Shown here one piece after another: positions 50,450 to 59,472 of a DNA stretch of 64,000 bases. The stretch lies in the NCBI GenBank assembly GCA_002439875.1, contig DJQB01000025.1, forward strand, positions 12,966 to 76,965. The letters run 5' to 3'. The DNA is from Bacteroidales bacterium UBA6397. Its GTDB lineage: Bacteria > Bacteroidota > Bacteroidia > Bacteroidales > UBA932. How positions within the stretch are numbered: the stretch's first letter is position 1; each line of letters starts with the position of its first letter. The notes below the pieces were generated by a model. That model worked only from the letters and a program-made list of their open reading frames with translations, was not told where the DNA came from and searched no databases. Position numbers and translations under genes: made by a program.

Positions 50450-51997
50450 CTATAAATTCACTTTGAAAATAATCCAGAGTTTTCTGGCCATAAAGATCTT
50501 TTCCCCGGATGTCAGCCCGGTAAGATAAACGGAAGCCGCCACGCAGAGCACACTTGACACACAAACAGCCAGCAATCTCCATATTGACGGAGGCAGTTCA
50601 CACATGATCAGCAGAGGAACCACGGCCGAAAGTATGGTGACAGGAATGATTTTCAAGAACACTTCCTTTGCAAACAACGCTTTCGGCATTCCGATTTGCT
50701 TTGTCACAATGGACAACCTGACAAATATCAGAACAAAATAGACAAGAAAATAAATATAAAAGGCGGTCTGGGGAGGGCATCCGGCCTTGAAAGCGACAAG
50801 TGAAAGAGGAAACACCAGAACGCCCACGACTGAGACCCAAACCTGGTAACGCACAACCTTGCCGGTGGCGTTGACAGCAGCCAGAAACGTGTGTCCCAAT
50901 GAGTTGCACAACGCTGTTGCCAATGACAACCTGACAAACACCACTGAATATTCAGGCACGTCCTTCAACCATAGCCTAAGAATGACGGGTGTCTCCAACA
51001 TCAGCGGCAGAGCCAGAACAAAAAGCATGAAATATGAATATTTCGCCCCTCGACAGACCAGATGGTACATATACTCAAAGTTCCCGGCGGCGTATGACTT
51101 CATGATCTGAGGGTTGATCGCCGTTATGAAGTTCGTGACGAACTTGTTCACCGTCATCTCAACTTTTGACATCACCTCACGCGCGGCATTGAGTGAAACA
51201 CCGAAGAATATATTCAAGAGCTGATTGATTCCCTGAGTGTTCAGGATATAAGCTCCGTTGCCCAGAAAACTCCAGCCCGCGAAAGAGAGCATCTGGCCGA
51301 AAATTGGCTTGTTCAACCTGAGTTTGACCCTGCATTCGCCAAAATGACGCTTGCAATAGACCGCATATGTGAACCTGACGGCAACCGCTGACAGGAACAT
51401 CAGAAAAGAGAAACATTTCAGACGGTCAATGGAGCAATACGACACAAGCAGAGCCACAGCCAGGTTCAGGACTCCTTCAAGGACGCTGATGTAGGCATAT
51501 GCCGTCATCCTCTCGTGTGCGATGATGGCCGCGTTGTACGGCACGGACATGAGATTGACGGCAAACGTGAACAATGAAAACTGAAATACCCATCGGGCGG
51601 CCTCAAGCCGCTCCGGGGGGAGGTTCATGACATTGCCGACATACCATATTCCCAAAGGTTCCGCCACAACAAAGACCAACGCCGCGAGAAGCAGAATGAC
51701 TATGACGGATGTGGAGAATACGTCCTTGAGCCTGACTTCATCGTTGTTTCCAAGTTCCACTGTCAGGAAACGGCTTATGGCAGACGCCAAAGAACCGGTC
51801 AGCAGGGAACACATCGAGACGATTCCACCAACAGCGCCATATACACCGAAGTCAGTCTCCCCCAAGGCGTTGAGTACGACTCTGGACGTATAGAGCCCGA
51901 TCGCCATCAGCAGGAACATGCGGAAGTACAGCGCGAGGGTGTTCTTGGCTATCCTCCTGCTGTTCTCTGAGATCTGTCCTGTCGGCATGTCACTCAT
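50450..51997 (-). CDS. wzx: polysaccharide flippase (Wzx-like)
   Basis: A 515-residue MATE/MOP-superfamily membrane protein with about 12-14 predicted hydrophobic helices. It starts with a soluble RIAKNTLALYFRMFLLMAIG and then TSRVVLNALGETDFGVYGAV, the classic lipopolysaccharide-flippase opening. It probably moves the lipid-linked repeat unit made by this operon across the inner membrane. No polymerase (Wzy) or initiating phosphoglycosyltransferase was recognised in the window, so those functions lie elsewhere. It follows the epimerase gene by 34 bases. Confidence 0.9.
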   Translation of the reverse strand: MSDMPTGQISENSRRIAKNTLALYFRMFLLMAIGLYTSRVVLNALGETDFGVYGAVGGIVSMCSLLTGSLASAISRFLTVELGNNDEVRLKDVFSTSVIVILLLAALVFVVAEPLGIWYVGNVMNLPPERLEAARWVFQFSLFTFAVNLMSVPYNAAIIAHERMTAYAYISVLEGVLNLAVALLVSYCSIDRLKCFSFLMFLSAVAVRFTYAVYCKRHFGECRVKLRLNKPIFGQMLSFAGWSFLGNGAYILNTQGINQLLNIFFGVSLNAAREVMSKVEMTVNKFVTNFITAINPQIMKSYAAGNFEYMYHLVCRGAKYSYFMLFVLALPLMLETPVILRLWLKDVPEYSVVFVRLSLATALCNSLGHTFLAAVNATGKVVRYQVWVSVVGVLVFPLSLVAFKAGCPPQTAFYIYFLVYFVLIFVRLSIVTKQIGMPKALFAKEVFLKIIPVTILSAVVPLLIMCELPPSIWRLLAVCVSSVLCVAASVYLTGLTSGEKIFMARKLWIIFKVNL

Positions 51998-52031
51998 ACC
52001 CTACACTTGCTTGACGGGCATATTCAATGCT

Positions 52032-53060
52032 TTACTTCAACGGATTAAGGTCGCTCTTGTACCAGTCCATGAAACGTTGGATGCCGTCGTGGAGGGTTGT
52101 GCCTGGCTTGTAGCCGAGTTCGGTCTCCAGTTTGGTGGTGTCAGCGTTGGTCTGATAGACGTCACCGGCCTGCATAGGAAGGAATATCTTCCGGGCCTGC
52201 TTGCCGAAGGCCCGCTCGATCTCGCTGATGAAGTCCATTAGCTTCACAGGATGTGAGCAGCCGATGTTGTAGACTTTGGCGGGGACATTGTGAGCGCATT
52301 CCTCTGCCTTCGGAGTGTGGTCAATCACACGGATGGTGCCCTCCACGATGTCATCCACGTAAGTGAAATCACGGATCATGTCGCCACCGTTGAAGACCTT
52401 GATAGGCTCACCCTTGGCGATGGCCGAGGCGAAAAGCATCGGGGACATGTCCGGGCGGCCCCACGGACCATAGACCGTAAAAAAGCGGAGTCCGGTGGAT
52501 GCGAATCCGTAAAGTTTTGAATATGAATGAGCCATCAATTCGTTGGCCTTCTTGGTGGCTCCGTAGAGGCTCACAGGGCAGTCGGCCTTGTCATCCTCGG
52601 AGAACGGAACCTTCTCATTAAGGCCATAGATCGAACTTGAAGAGGCATAGACCAGATGCTCCACACCGGAGTTGCGGCATGCCTCAAGAATATTCAGAAA
52701 TCCGTGAAGGTTACTTTCAAGATAGACGTAAGGGTTTGTGATTGAATATCTCACCCCGGCCTGCGCCGCCAGATTGACTACCCTTTCAAATTTCTCATTC
52801 TCGAACAGGGCATCCAGCGCGGCCTTGTCGCAGATGGACATCTTCACGAAACGGCAGTTAGGGTATTTTACGCTCGCTACCATGTTCCCTTCCTCGAACG
52901 GACCTTCAAATCCGTTCTCCTTCAACCTGCCGTACTTAAGACGTACGTCGTAGTAGTCATTGATGTTGTCCAGTCCGACTACCTCATCCCCTCTTTCCGC
53001 CAGCCTTGCCATCAGCCGTGAGCCGATAAATCCGGCAGCTCCGGTAACTAGTATTTTCAT
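52032..53060 (-). CDS. UDP-glucuronate 4-epimerase-like nucleotide-sugar epimerase
   Basis: A 342-residue extended SDR. The NAD loop is MKILVTGAAGFIGSRLMARL. The DNINDYYDVRLKYGRL block after it is the hallmark of the CapI/LpsL UDP-glucuronate 4-epimerases. The catalytic residues lie in YASSSSIYG and SLYGATKKANE, and GLRFFTVYGPWGRPDM follows. It would supply UDP-galacturonate for the glycan. It is the first gene of the eight-gene minus-strand operon. The likely promoter (53172-53179) is separated from the start by three tandem repeat units. Confidence 0.93.
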   Translation of the reverse strand: MKILVTGAAGFIGSRLMARLAERGDEVVGLDNINDYYDVRLKYGRLKENGFEGPFEEGNMVASVKYPNCRFVKMSICDKAALDALFENEKFERVVNLAAQAGVRYSITNPYVYLESNLHGFLNILEACRNSGVEHLVYASSSSIYGLNEKVPFSEDDKADCPVSLYGATKKANELMAHSYSKLYGFASTGLRFFTVYGPWGRPDMSPMLFASAIAKGEPIKVFNGGDMIRDFTYVDDIVEGTIRVIDHTPKAEECAHNVPAKVYNIGCSHPVKLMDFISEIERAFGKQARKIFLPMQAGDVYQTNADTTKLETELGYKPGTTLHDGIQRFMDWYKSDLNPLK

Positions 53061-53098
53061 TTCAGTTCTGTTTTTAATTACAATTATCGTTTATTGTG

Positions 53099-53157
53099 TC
53101 ACTTCGGTGGGTTCATCACTTCGGCAAGCTCATCACTTCGGCAGGCTCAGTGACCGG
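53099..53157. repeat. tandem array of the dispersed repeat in the epimerase leader
   Basis: Three 17-base units in exact phase: TCACTTCGGTGGGTTCA (53099-53115), TCACTTCGGCAAGCTCA (53116-53132) and TCACTTCGGCAGGCTCA (53133-53149), followed by GTGACCGG, which closes the palindrome. The array lies between the candidate promoter and the start codon of the polysaccharide operon, so it would be transcribed as 5' leader. Confidence 0.75.
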
Positions 53158-53171
53158 TTCCGCAAAGTTTA

Positions 53172-53179
53172 CAAATATA
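53172..53179 (-). promoter_or_regulatory. candidate promoter of the polysaccharide operon
   Basis: TATATTTG on the minus strand, 112 bases upstream of the epimerase start. The -33 element is unclear. If used, transcripts carry the 53099-53157 repeat array in their leader. Confidence 0.4.
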
Positions 53180-53221
53180 ACAAAAACGGTGGGAAATCCA
53201 TCCGCACCGAAACCAAGTTGT

Positions 53222-53938
53222 TCATTTGTGATAGACCCAGTCGGGATAGCCGATCTTGGGCTCCAGGGCAGCGATGTCGCCGGCCCGCTTACTTATGTAA
53301 GAAGAAGGCTTGCCAGCATTGCGTTTCACGGGGTTCGGTAGGCAGGCGGCTATGAGGCAGGCCTGACGGCGGGTCAACTTGGCTGCCGATGTGCCGAAAT
53401 GGGTCTCGGCAGCCGCCTCTACTCCATATATTCCTTTACCCATTTCTGCGACATTCAGATAGACTTCCATGATCCGTTCCTTGTCCCACATCAGCTCGAT
53501 CAAGACAGTGAAGTAGGCCTCAAAGCATTTACGTACCAAGGACTTATGAGGCAACAGAAAGACATTCTTGGCCGTCTGCTGGGAAATGGTGCTGCCACCT
53601 CTGCGACGCTTGCCGCTCTCATATTCCTTCTGTGCCTGGCGGATCGCCTTCCAGTCGAAGCCGTTGTGTTTGTCGAAAAGGTTGTCCTCGCTGGCAATGA
53701 CAGCCTTGGCCATTTCTGGAGAAATCCTTTCATAAGGAACCCACGTCTTGCGAGTTTGAAAGTTCTTGTCGTTCCAGTGTTGAATTGATCTTTGAATCAT
53801 GAGCGGAGTGACATAGACAGGACACCATCTAAGGACCAAAACCCATAGGAAAGTGACCGCAAAGAAAACCAATGGCAGCTTGACAAAGATCAGCCGCCAG
53901 AGTCTTCCCCACAAAGTACGGTTCTTCTTCCTACTCAT
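53222..53938 (-). CDS. mtgA: monofunctional biosynthetic peptidoglycan transglycosylase
   Basis: A 238-residue GT51 enzyme that polymerises lipid II into glycan strands at the inner membrane. The N-terminal anchor is LPLVFFAVTFLWVLVLRW (about residues 18-36). The catalytic glutamate lies in VIASEDNLFDKHNGFDW, followed by RRGGSTISQQTAKNVFL and ELMWDKERIMEVYLNVAEMG, the standard GT51 motifs. Length is normal. It overlaps the upstream GNAT-like gene by eight bases and is the last gene of a purC operon. Confidence 0.96.
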   Translation of the reverse strand: MSRKKNRTLWGRLWRLIFVKLPLVFFAVTFLWVLVLRWCPVYVTPLMIQRSIQHWNDKNFQTRKTWVPYERISPEMAKAVIASEDNLFDKHNGFDWKAIRQAQKEYESGKRRRGGSTISQQTAKNVFLLPHKSLVRKCFEAYFTVLIELMWDKERIMEVYLNVAEMGKGIYGVEAAAETHFGTSAAKLTRRQACLIAACLPNPVKRNAGKPSSYISKRAGDIAALEPKIGYPDWVYHK

Positions 53939-54398
53939 ATTCAGTAAGTTTCAGTCTAAACTTCAAACTTTTGCTTCCGTCTGGGAACATCTTCGGTTCC
54001 TCTTCGGTGAAACCCAATTTCCGATAGACTCCGCCATCGGACCATGAAGCATCCGCGTAGCTCATCACATCGTCCGGCCTGACGTCCTCTATGAAAGCAT
54101 TCAGAAGTTTGCCCATTCCTCCATCCACCCCCACACCTTCCAAAGAGGCGTAACGAATCCACTCGCAGGAGCGGATTTCACGGTCTCCCTTCCGCCATAT
54201 TCTTGGAGCAGAAAAGCCCGCCACAGCGACCAGTGTACCGGAAGGGATGTCTTCGCCTCGCCTGAGGTACAGACCGTAGAGATGACGGCAGCGGGTGTAG
54301 CCCAAACGGTGGAAGGATTGAAGGAACGGTTCGGCGACAGTCCTGTCAATCCTCCGCACCTCGCAGTTGCGGGCGTATATTCGTTTCAGGCCGTCCAA
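53931..54398 (-). CDS. GNAT-fold protein resembling phage Mom-type proteins
   Basis: A 155-residue protein of unknown role. The pattern FHRLGYTRCRHLYGLYL, then LVAVAGFSAPR, an SCEWIRYA-like strand, VDGGMGKLLNAFI, MSYADASWSDGG and finally VYRKLGF follows the GNAT-like layout seen in phage-associated Mom-type and related proteins that modify DNA bases or small molecules. Here it is chromosomal: it starts exactly after the purC stop and overlaps mtgA. No methyltransferase or phage gene is nearby. The assignment rests on motif order only. Confidence 0.5.
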   Translation of the reverse strand: MDGLKRIYARNCEVRRIDRTVAEPFLQSFHRLGYTRCRHLYGLYLRRGEDIPSGTLVAVAGFSAPRIWRKGDREIRSCEWIRYASLEGVGVDGGMGKLLNAFIEDVRPDDVMSYADASWSDGGVYRKLGFTEEEPKMFPDGSKSLKFRLKLTEYE

Positions 54399-55343
54399 TT
54401 ATTTTCTCAACCCCTCAAGGCAAGCCTTAACGTTGGCCTCGATGCTGTCAGCGGAATATTCAGTCTTCTCAAACTTATCTCCGGTGATGTGCTCGTAGAG
54501 CTCAATGTAGCGGTCTGAGATCCCGGCCACAACCTCAGGAGTCATCTGAGGAACTTTCTGCCCTTCCTGTCCCTGGAAGCCATTGGCCATCAGCCACTCA
54601 CGGACAAACTCCTTGGAAAGCTGCCTTTGATGCCCGCCCTTGGCAAGCCTCTCTTCGTAGCCCTCAGAGTAAAAGTAACGCGAAGAGTCCGGAGTGTGAA
54701 TCTCGTCCATGAGGTAGATTTGTCCGTCTTTCTTTCCGAACTCGTACTTAGTGTCCACCAAGATCAAACCATGCTGAGCGGCAATCTCGCAGCCTCTCTG
54801 ATAAAGGGCTCTTGTGTAAGCCTCCAACTTTTCGTAGTCCTCGCGCCCGACAAGTCCTTGAGCGATGATCTCTTCCTTAGAGATGTCCTCATCATGGCCC
54901 TCGGCAGCCTTTGAGGTCGGAGTCACAAGCGGCTCCGGGAACTTCTGGTTCTCGACCATGCCGTCCGGCATGGCGACACCGCAAATTGTCCTTTTGCCAG
55001 CCTTATACTCTCTCCATGCGTGACCGGCAAGATAGCCACGGATGACCATCTCCACCTTGAAAGGCTCACACTTGTGACCAATGGTGACAGCAGGATCCGG
55101 AACGGCTACTTTCCAGTTAGGAAGGATGTCCGAAGTTGCATCCAAGAACTTGGCCGCAATGCGATTCAGTACCTGTCCCTTGTAAGGGATGCCTTCCGGC
55201 AGAACCACGTCAAAAGCTGAGATTCTGTCTGTTACCACCATCACGAGATACTGCCCGTCAATGTCATACACATCACGAACCTTACCGACATACTTTCCAA
55301 CCTGTCCCGGCAGTTTGAAATCGGTTTTTACTATCGCTTTCAT
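54399..55343 (-). CDS. purC: SAICAR synthase (long form)
   Basis: A 314-residue phosphoribosylaminoimidazole-succinocarboxamide synthase of de novo purine synthesis, in the longer form found in Bacteroidota and eukaryotes. The N-terminal GKVRDVYDIDGQYLVMVVTD and DRISAFDVVLPEGIPYKG are diagnostic. KCEPFKVEMVIRGYLAGHAW and LVDTKYEFGKKDGQIYLMDE bind the substrates, and the late TPDSSRYF completes the active site. A TAAATTTG box (55406-55413) lies 63 bases upstream. The gene heads a purC, GNAT-like, mtgA operon with no spacing between members. Confidence 0.97.
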   Translation of the reverse strand: MKAIVKTDFKLPGQVGKYVGKVRDVYDIDGQYLVMVVTDRISAFDVVLPEGIPYKGQVLNRIAAKFLDATSDILPNWKVAVPDPAVTIGHKCEPFKVEMVIRGYLAGHAWREYKAGKRTICGVAMPDGMVENQKFPEPLVTPTSKAAEGHDEDISKEEIIAQGLVGREDYEKLEAYTRALYQRGCEIAAQHGLILVDTKYEFGKKDGQIYLMDEIHTPDSSRYFYSEGYEERLAKGGHQRQLSKEFVREWLMANGFQGQEGQKVPQMTPEVVAGISDRYIELYEHITGDKFEKTEYSADSIEANVKACLEGLRK

Positions 55344-55405
55344 ATTCTTTGAATTAATTTCCCTCCCGGCACGTCAAAAAGACCACCCTGTGGGCATACA
55401 GTCTG

Positions 55406-55413
55406 CAAATTTA
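55406..55413 (-). promoter_or_regulatory. purC promoter -7 box
   Basis: TAAATTTG on the minus strand, overlapping the recX stop codon by three bases, 63 bases before purC. The -33 element is weak. Confidence 0.4.
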
Positions 55414-55890
55414 ACTATTCTTCTTTAAAATCTCATCCACGGCAGTCGCGATCTTGTCATAATCGTACCCTCTTGTGAGACCGAATTTGATAAGCTTGAA
55501 CTTCTCTTGAGGATCACCCTGCAAAACCCGGTATTTAGCCTCCAACACAGACATCATCTTACGGTCAGCCTCATCAGAATCTATTTCATTTAATGCCAAG
55601 GAGATGACATCCTTGGATATTCCCTTGCCTCTCAATGCGAAAGAAATCTTTGCGGGTCCCCATCCCGAAAGACGAGACTTCTCCCTCGCAAAAGCCGCAG
55701 CATAGCGGGCATCATCAACGAACCTGTCTTCCACAAGGGCCGAGACCGCTCTTTCTGCAGAATCCTTGTCACCTTCAAAGGCGGAAAGGGCTTTTATGAA
55801 TATGTCAGAGCGGCAATATTCCCTCTTAACGCATTGAGCCTGCAACTTGTCAAGCACTTTTGCATATTCATCCTTACCGCTAGAAATCAT
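55411..55890 (-). CDS. recX: RecX-family regulator of RecA
   Basis: A 159-residue helical protein with RecX repeats: LDKLQAQCVKREYCRSDI, then VSALVEDRFVDDARYAAAFA (the DxxYA core of the family), SGWGPAKISFALRGKGISKD, and EKFKLIKFGLTRGYDYDKI. RecX proteins cap or modulate RecA filaments. recA itself is 3.6 kb away at 59473, on the other strand. The start overlaps the end of the patatin gene by 11 bases, so the two are probably co-transcribed. Confidence 0.88.
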   Translation of the reverse strand: MISSGKDEYAKVLDKLQAQCVKREYCRSDIFIKALSAFEGDKDSAERAVSALVEDRFVDDARYAAAFAREKSRLSGWGPAKISFALRGKGISKDVISLALNEIDSDEADRKMMSVLEAKYRVLQGDPQEKFKLIKFGLTRGYDYDKIATAVDEILKKNS

Positions 55891-58303
55891 AGCCGATGCT
55901 GAAATAAAAACCGACGTTATGGGTATAATCTGACCAATGAATATTCGCGCTCACAGGACCGATGATCGAATTGTAGGTGTACTGAAGTCCGCATCCGAAA
56001 TAATCCTTCACTTCGGTCTTCCATTTTTTGACAGACGAGAACTCATCACACGATGCCACATAGTTTGCAATCATGGACAAGTAGTTATTCTTCATCAACT
56101 TAACCCTAAAGTCAGCCCTTGCGACTGTCAAGATTTTCTGCATGGCAGCGGCATTATTGATGCCGATGAACGGAATCTGCTGGTCCAAGTAGCGGCCAGC
56201 CATGCTTCCTCCAATCGTGTTTGTGAAAGGAACAGGGACTTCATCTCCAAGGAGATACCTCAGATCCAAAGACGGAATGAACGCGAATGAATCCCCACCG
56301 AAAACCTTCTTGACATCAAATTGGAAAGAATGGAAATTGTTGAATTTGTTAGGCCCACCGCCAAACACCCATTCGTAGGTAAATCCGACGGACTTCCCTT
56401 TTGTCGGAATGTAGCCATTGTCAAAGGAATCCTTGCGGGCGTCAAAGAAAAAAGTCACGTAGTCGTTGGAGAGCTGGTTGATGTCATAGTCACCGTAAGC
56501 TTGTTCCGCCATCAGTGAACTGACATTGTAGTAGTCGTTTCTGAATCCGGTCTTAAGGAAAAATGTTGACCATTTGAAATTAGAAAGATAAATCTCCTGA
56601 CGCACATCCAAAAAGTTGATCCTGAAACGGTTGTCACCAATGCTAAAAGTATTTCTGTCAGTATAGCGGACTCCGGCCATCACATTGAACGACAGCCCTT
56701 TAGGAGAGATGTATGAATATGTCACATTGGCGTTAGGATTGGTTCCGACCTTTCCAGTGAAGTCAAGAGATGATCCCTGAATCTTGTGGACACCCCAACC
56801 CAGGTTGATCAGCACTGACACAATCTCTTCTGTGTCGAAACGGCCTCCGAGACCTAACTGGCAGACAGGGCCGCGCTTACAATTGAATTTCAAGCGGTAA
56901 GGTTCCTCGCCCCCGACAAGTTCATAGTTCACATAGTCAAACGAATTGGTTCCAAAGATCGTCGCCACGGCATCCTCAATTTCCTCGTTGCCCATTCTGG
57001 AACCTGCCCCAACCTTGATCTTATTCATCAGGTAAAGGCTCTCTTTGTCGTCAACACCCGTAATCTCAACTCCTGAGACAAGCACTTTTTTGAGCCGGAT
57101 GTCTTGAGCCGGATCATTGCCGAGTGCAGTCTGATCCGCACCAACCACCGCCTTTATGGAATCCAACTTGCCTGCCACGGCCATGGCTGCCTGATAGCCA
57201 CGGTTTATTATGGTGTCTATGCTGTTTGTGTCAAAGCTGAGCATGTTAAACTCATGCAGATCGGGCTTGATGTTCACATCCGGTATGTCCACATTGAACT
57301 CGAAAGACGAACGTCCGAGCATGTCAATCCCCGTGTTGATGATGTCGGCCAGATTGTTGATCTGGTTGTAGTTCTTGTAGCCATCAGAAAGATTAACTCC
57401 AATCACGATGTCCGCACCGACTTTCTTGGCAAGGTCTGTTGGATAATTGTTTCTCATGCCACCGTCAACCAGGACCATCCCGTCAACCCTGACAGGGGCA
57501 AAAAGTCCAGGAATCGACATAGTGGAACGAAGAGCGGTGTTAAGCTTGCCTTTCGTCCAGACCTTTGCGGTTCCCGACACCAAATCCGTGGCCACACACA
57601 GGAAAGGAATCGGAAGATCGTAGAAATCAATTTCATCCTGATAGCCAACGGAAAGAGAACTGAGGATGTTGTTGACATTCTGCCCATAGACCATACCGGA
57701 AGGAAGACTCCCCAGAAGGTTGTCCTTCACCATGCTTGTGGCATCGGCCTGCCCGGCTCCGAAATGAATGTCATCCACCTTACGCATGTAGTCTTGGTCT
57801 GCTTCTTTCATATGGAGGTACTCATTCTTGTCATAAAGGAATGGGAAGGACAGGGCATATTTCTCCTTATACTTAATTGATGAATATGACAGATAGTCCC
57901 TCGGCACCTTGTCAGTCAAGGCCATGTCCCAATCGATGTTGCGGATGATTGAGTCCAGATGATCAGCATCATAGCCAAGCGCATAGATGCCGCCTACCAA
58001 GCCACCCATACTTGTTCCCATCACGATGTCAATAGGCATTCCGATTGACTCCAGATACTTGATTACCCCAACATGGGCCGCCCCTTTGGCTCCCCCTCCA
58101 CTAAGCACAAGAGCCACGGTCGGACGATGTCTGACACTCCTGATTGAATCCAACTTATGTCTAATCTTCTCAACTCTTAGATCAACCGCCTCGCGTTTCC
58201 CATCCAGAACTGCGTGCTGAGGTTGTGCGGACACTGTCGGCAACATGACAGCCATCACGGCCAAAGGTGCCATGATTCTGAATATTCCCGTTCCCATAGT
58301 CAT
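55880..58303 (-). CDS. patatin-like phospholipase with outer-membrane barrel (PlpD-like)
   Basis: An 807-residue type Vd-like protein. A signal peptide (MTMGTGIFRIMAPLAVMAVM) is followed by the patatin domain, about residues 60-260. This has the oxyanion loop ALVLSGGGAKGAAHVGVIKY, the nucleophile serine in IVMGTSMGGLVGG and the DGG aspartate in MVLVDGGMRNNYP. A POTRA-like linker lies around 380-450. The C-terminal 350 residues form a BamA-type barrel rich in alternating aromatic strands, ending IGYDF with a terminal phenylalanine. It is probably surface-exposed or secreted, acting on phospholipids. recX follows on the same transcript. Confidence 0.92.
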   Translation of the reverse strand: MTMGTGIFRIMAPLAVMAVMLPTVSAQPQHAVLDGKREAVDLRVEKIRHKLDSIRSVRHRPTVALVLSGGGAKGAAHVGVIKYLESIGMPIDIVMGTSMGGLVGGIYALGYDADHLDSIIRNIDWDMALTDKVPRDYLSYSSIKYKEKYALSFPFLYDKNEYLHMKEADQDYMRKVDDIHFGAGQADATSMVKDNLLGSLPSGMVYGQNVNNILSSLSVGYQDEIDFYDLPIPFLCVATDLVSGTAKVWTKGKLNTALRSTMSIPGLFAPVRVDGMVLVDGGMRNNYPTDLAKKVGADIVIGVNLSDGYKNYNQINNLADIINTGIDMLGRSSFEFNVDIPDVNIKPDLHEFNMLSFDTNSIDTIINRGYQAAMAVAGKLDSIKAVVGADQTALGNDPAQDIRLKKVLVSGVEITGVDDKESLYLMNKIKVGAGSRMGNEEIEDAVATIFGTNSFDYVNYELVGGEEPYRLKFNCKRGPVCQLGLGGRFDTEEIVSVLINLGWGVHKIQGSSLDFTGKVGTNPNANVTYSYISPKGLSFNVMAGVRYTDRNTFSIGDNRFRINFLDVRQEIYLSNFKWSTFFLKTGFRNDYYNVSSLMAEQAYGDYDINQLSNDYVTFFFDARKDSFDNGYIPTKGKSVGFTYEWVFGGGPNKFNNFHSFQFDVKKVFGGDSFAFIPSLDLRYLLGDEVPVPFTNTIGGSMAGRYLDQQIPFIGINNAAAMQKILTVARADFRVKLMKNNYLSMIANYVASCDEFSSVKKWKTEVKDYFGCGLQYTYNSIIGPVSANIHWSDYTHNVGFYFSIGYDF

Positions 58304-58324
58304 TTGTTTTTATGTTGAAAAAAA

Positions 58325-59353
58325 TCACTTTTTCCTATGTTCTCCTGCCAACATCCCGCAAGCCGCAAGGATATCTTCACCTCTGGAAGCCCTTATCGTG
58401 CAAGTAATTCCGTGATTGGAGAGCCTATCTCTGAAGCGTTCCATAATGATCTGCGGTGAAGACTCAAAAGGAGCGTCAGGAATCTTGTGGAAACGGATCA
58501 GGTTTACCCTGCACTCCAGTCCACGAAGAAGCCTGATTAGGGCATCAGCATGCCGCTTGTCATCATTCAGACCTGAGAACATGGTATATTCAAAACTAAC
58601 GCGCCGTTGACCTGAGAAATCATATTCACGGATCATGTCTATCACGTCCTGCACCGGCCAGGCCTTCTGCACCGGCATCATCTCCGCCCTTTCGTCAGGA
58701 AATGGATTGTGAAGGCTGACGGCGAGATGGCAGCGGGTGGAATCGAGGTACTTCCTCAAATTAGGAAGTACGCCTATTGTCGAGAGGGTGATTCGCTTAG
58801 GGCTCCAGCCAAATCCCCAGTCAGCAGTCAGTACTTCTATGGCTTTCATCACATTGCCAAAGTTGTCCAACGGCTCTCCCATTCCCATGAACACTGCGTT
58901 TGTCAATTCGCCGGCCTCATCGATGCCGATGAATTGAGAGAGGATCTGAGCCGTAGTGAGATTGCCATGGAAGCCTTGCCTTCCGGTCATGCAGAAACGG
59001 CAGCCCATACGGCAACCGGCCTGCGAGGACACGCAAAGGGTTTTTCTGTCCGCTTCCGGAATCACCACCGCCTCGACAGCGTTGCCCTCGCCAACCGGAA
59101 ACAGGTATTTTTTCGTGCCGTCCAATGAGACCTGGCAAGCCGAAGGCAGGGTCACGCCGAGGGAATATTCCTCTTTAAGTCTCTCCCGGCCGCTCTTTGA
59201 GATGTTGGTCATCCCGTCTATGCTCCGGACCTTGCGCCCGTACATCCACTGGGCGATCTGCTTACCGGTAAAGGCAGGCAGACCGACCTTCAAAGCTATT
59301 TCCGTCAGTTCTTCAGGGGTCTTTCCCAACAATTGCTCCCTCATGTCTTTCAT
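58325..59353 (-). CDS. rlmN: dual-specificity 23S rRNA / tRNA A-methyltransferase
   Basis: A 342-residue radical SAM enzyme that methylates C2 of A2503 in 23S rRNA and A37 in some tRNAs. The CX3CX2C cluster motif is in SSQAGCRMGCRFCMTGRQGF, and the second catalytic cysteine lies near the end in NHGITCTIRASRGEDI followed by AACGML. GMGEPLDNFGNV and SLHNPFPDERAEMMP are RlmN-specific. A TAAATTTG box at 59370-59377 lies 16 bases before the ATG at 59353, and a second ATG at 59344 is also possible. It is divergent from recA. Confidence 0.97.
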   Translation of the reverse strand: MKDMREQLLGKTPEELTEIALKVGLPAFTGKQIAQWMYGRKVRSIDGMTNISKSGRERLKEEYSLGVTLPSACQVSLDGTKKYLFPVGEGNAVEAVVIPEADRKTLCVSSQAGCRMGCRFCMTGRQGFHGNLTTAQILSQFIGIDEAGELTNAVFMGMGEPLDNFGNVMKAIEVLTADWGFGWSPKRITLSTIGVLPNLRKYLDSTRCHLAVSLHNPFPDERAEMMPVQKAWPVQDVIDMIREYDFSGQRRVSFEYTMFSGLNDDKRHADALIRLLRGLECRVNLIRFHKIPDAPFESSPQIIMERFRDRLSNHGITCTIRASRGEDILAACGMLAGEHRKK

Positions 59354-59369
59354 ACCAAATTTTTCACTA

Positions 59370-59418
59370 CAAATTTAGTGAAAAATAACGCCGGATTGGA
59401 CGTAATTTTATATCTTTG
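59370..59418. promoter_or_regulatory. divergent promoter pair, rlmN / recA
   Basis: TAAATTTG reads on the minus strand at 59377-59370 (rlmN) and TATCTTTG on the plus strand at 59411-59418 (recA, 54 bases before its ATG). No LexA-type palindrome was recognised between them. Confidence 0.6.
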
Positions 59419-59472
59419 TCATAAAGGCGACATCTTTTCGCCCAAAAACAACTAACATTTTATTTTAACATT

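Noticed and set aside
53099..53157. Possible CRISPR-like array
   Set aside because: The units are directly adjacent at 17-base periods with no spacers, and belong to a dispersed palindromic repeat.
57104..57880. 258-codon plus-strand frame opposite the patatin gene
   Set aside because: Antisense shadow of a well-supported coding region, with no recognisable domain.
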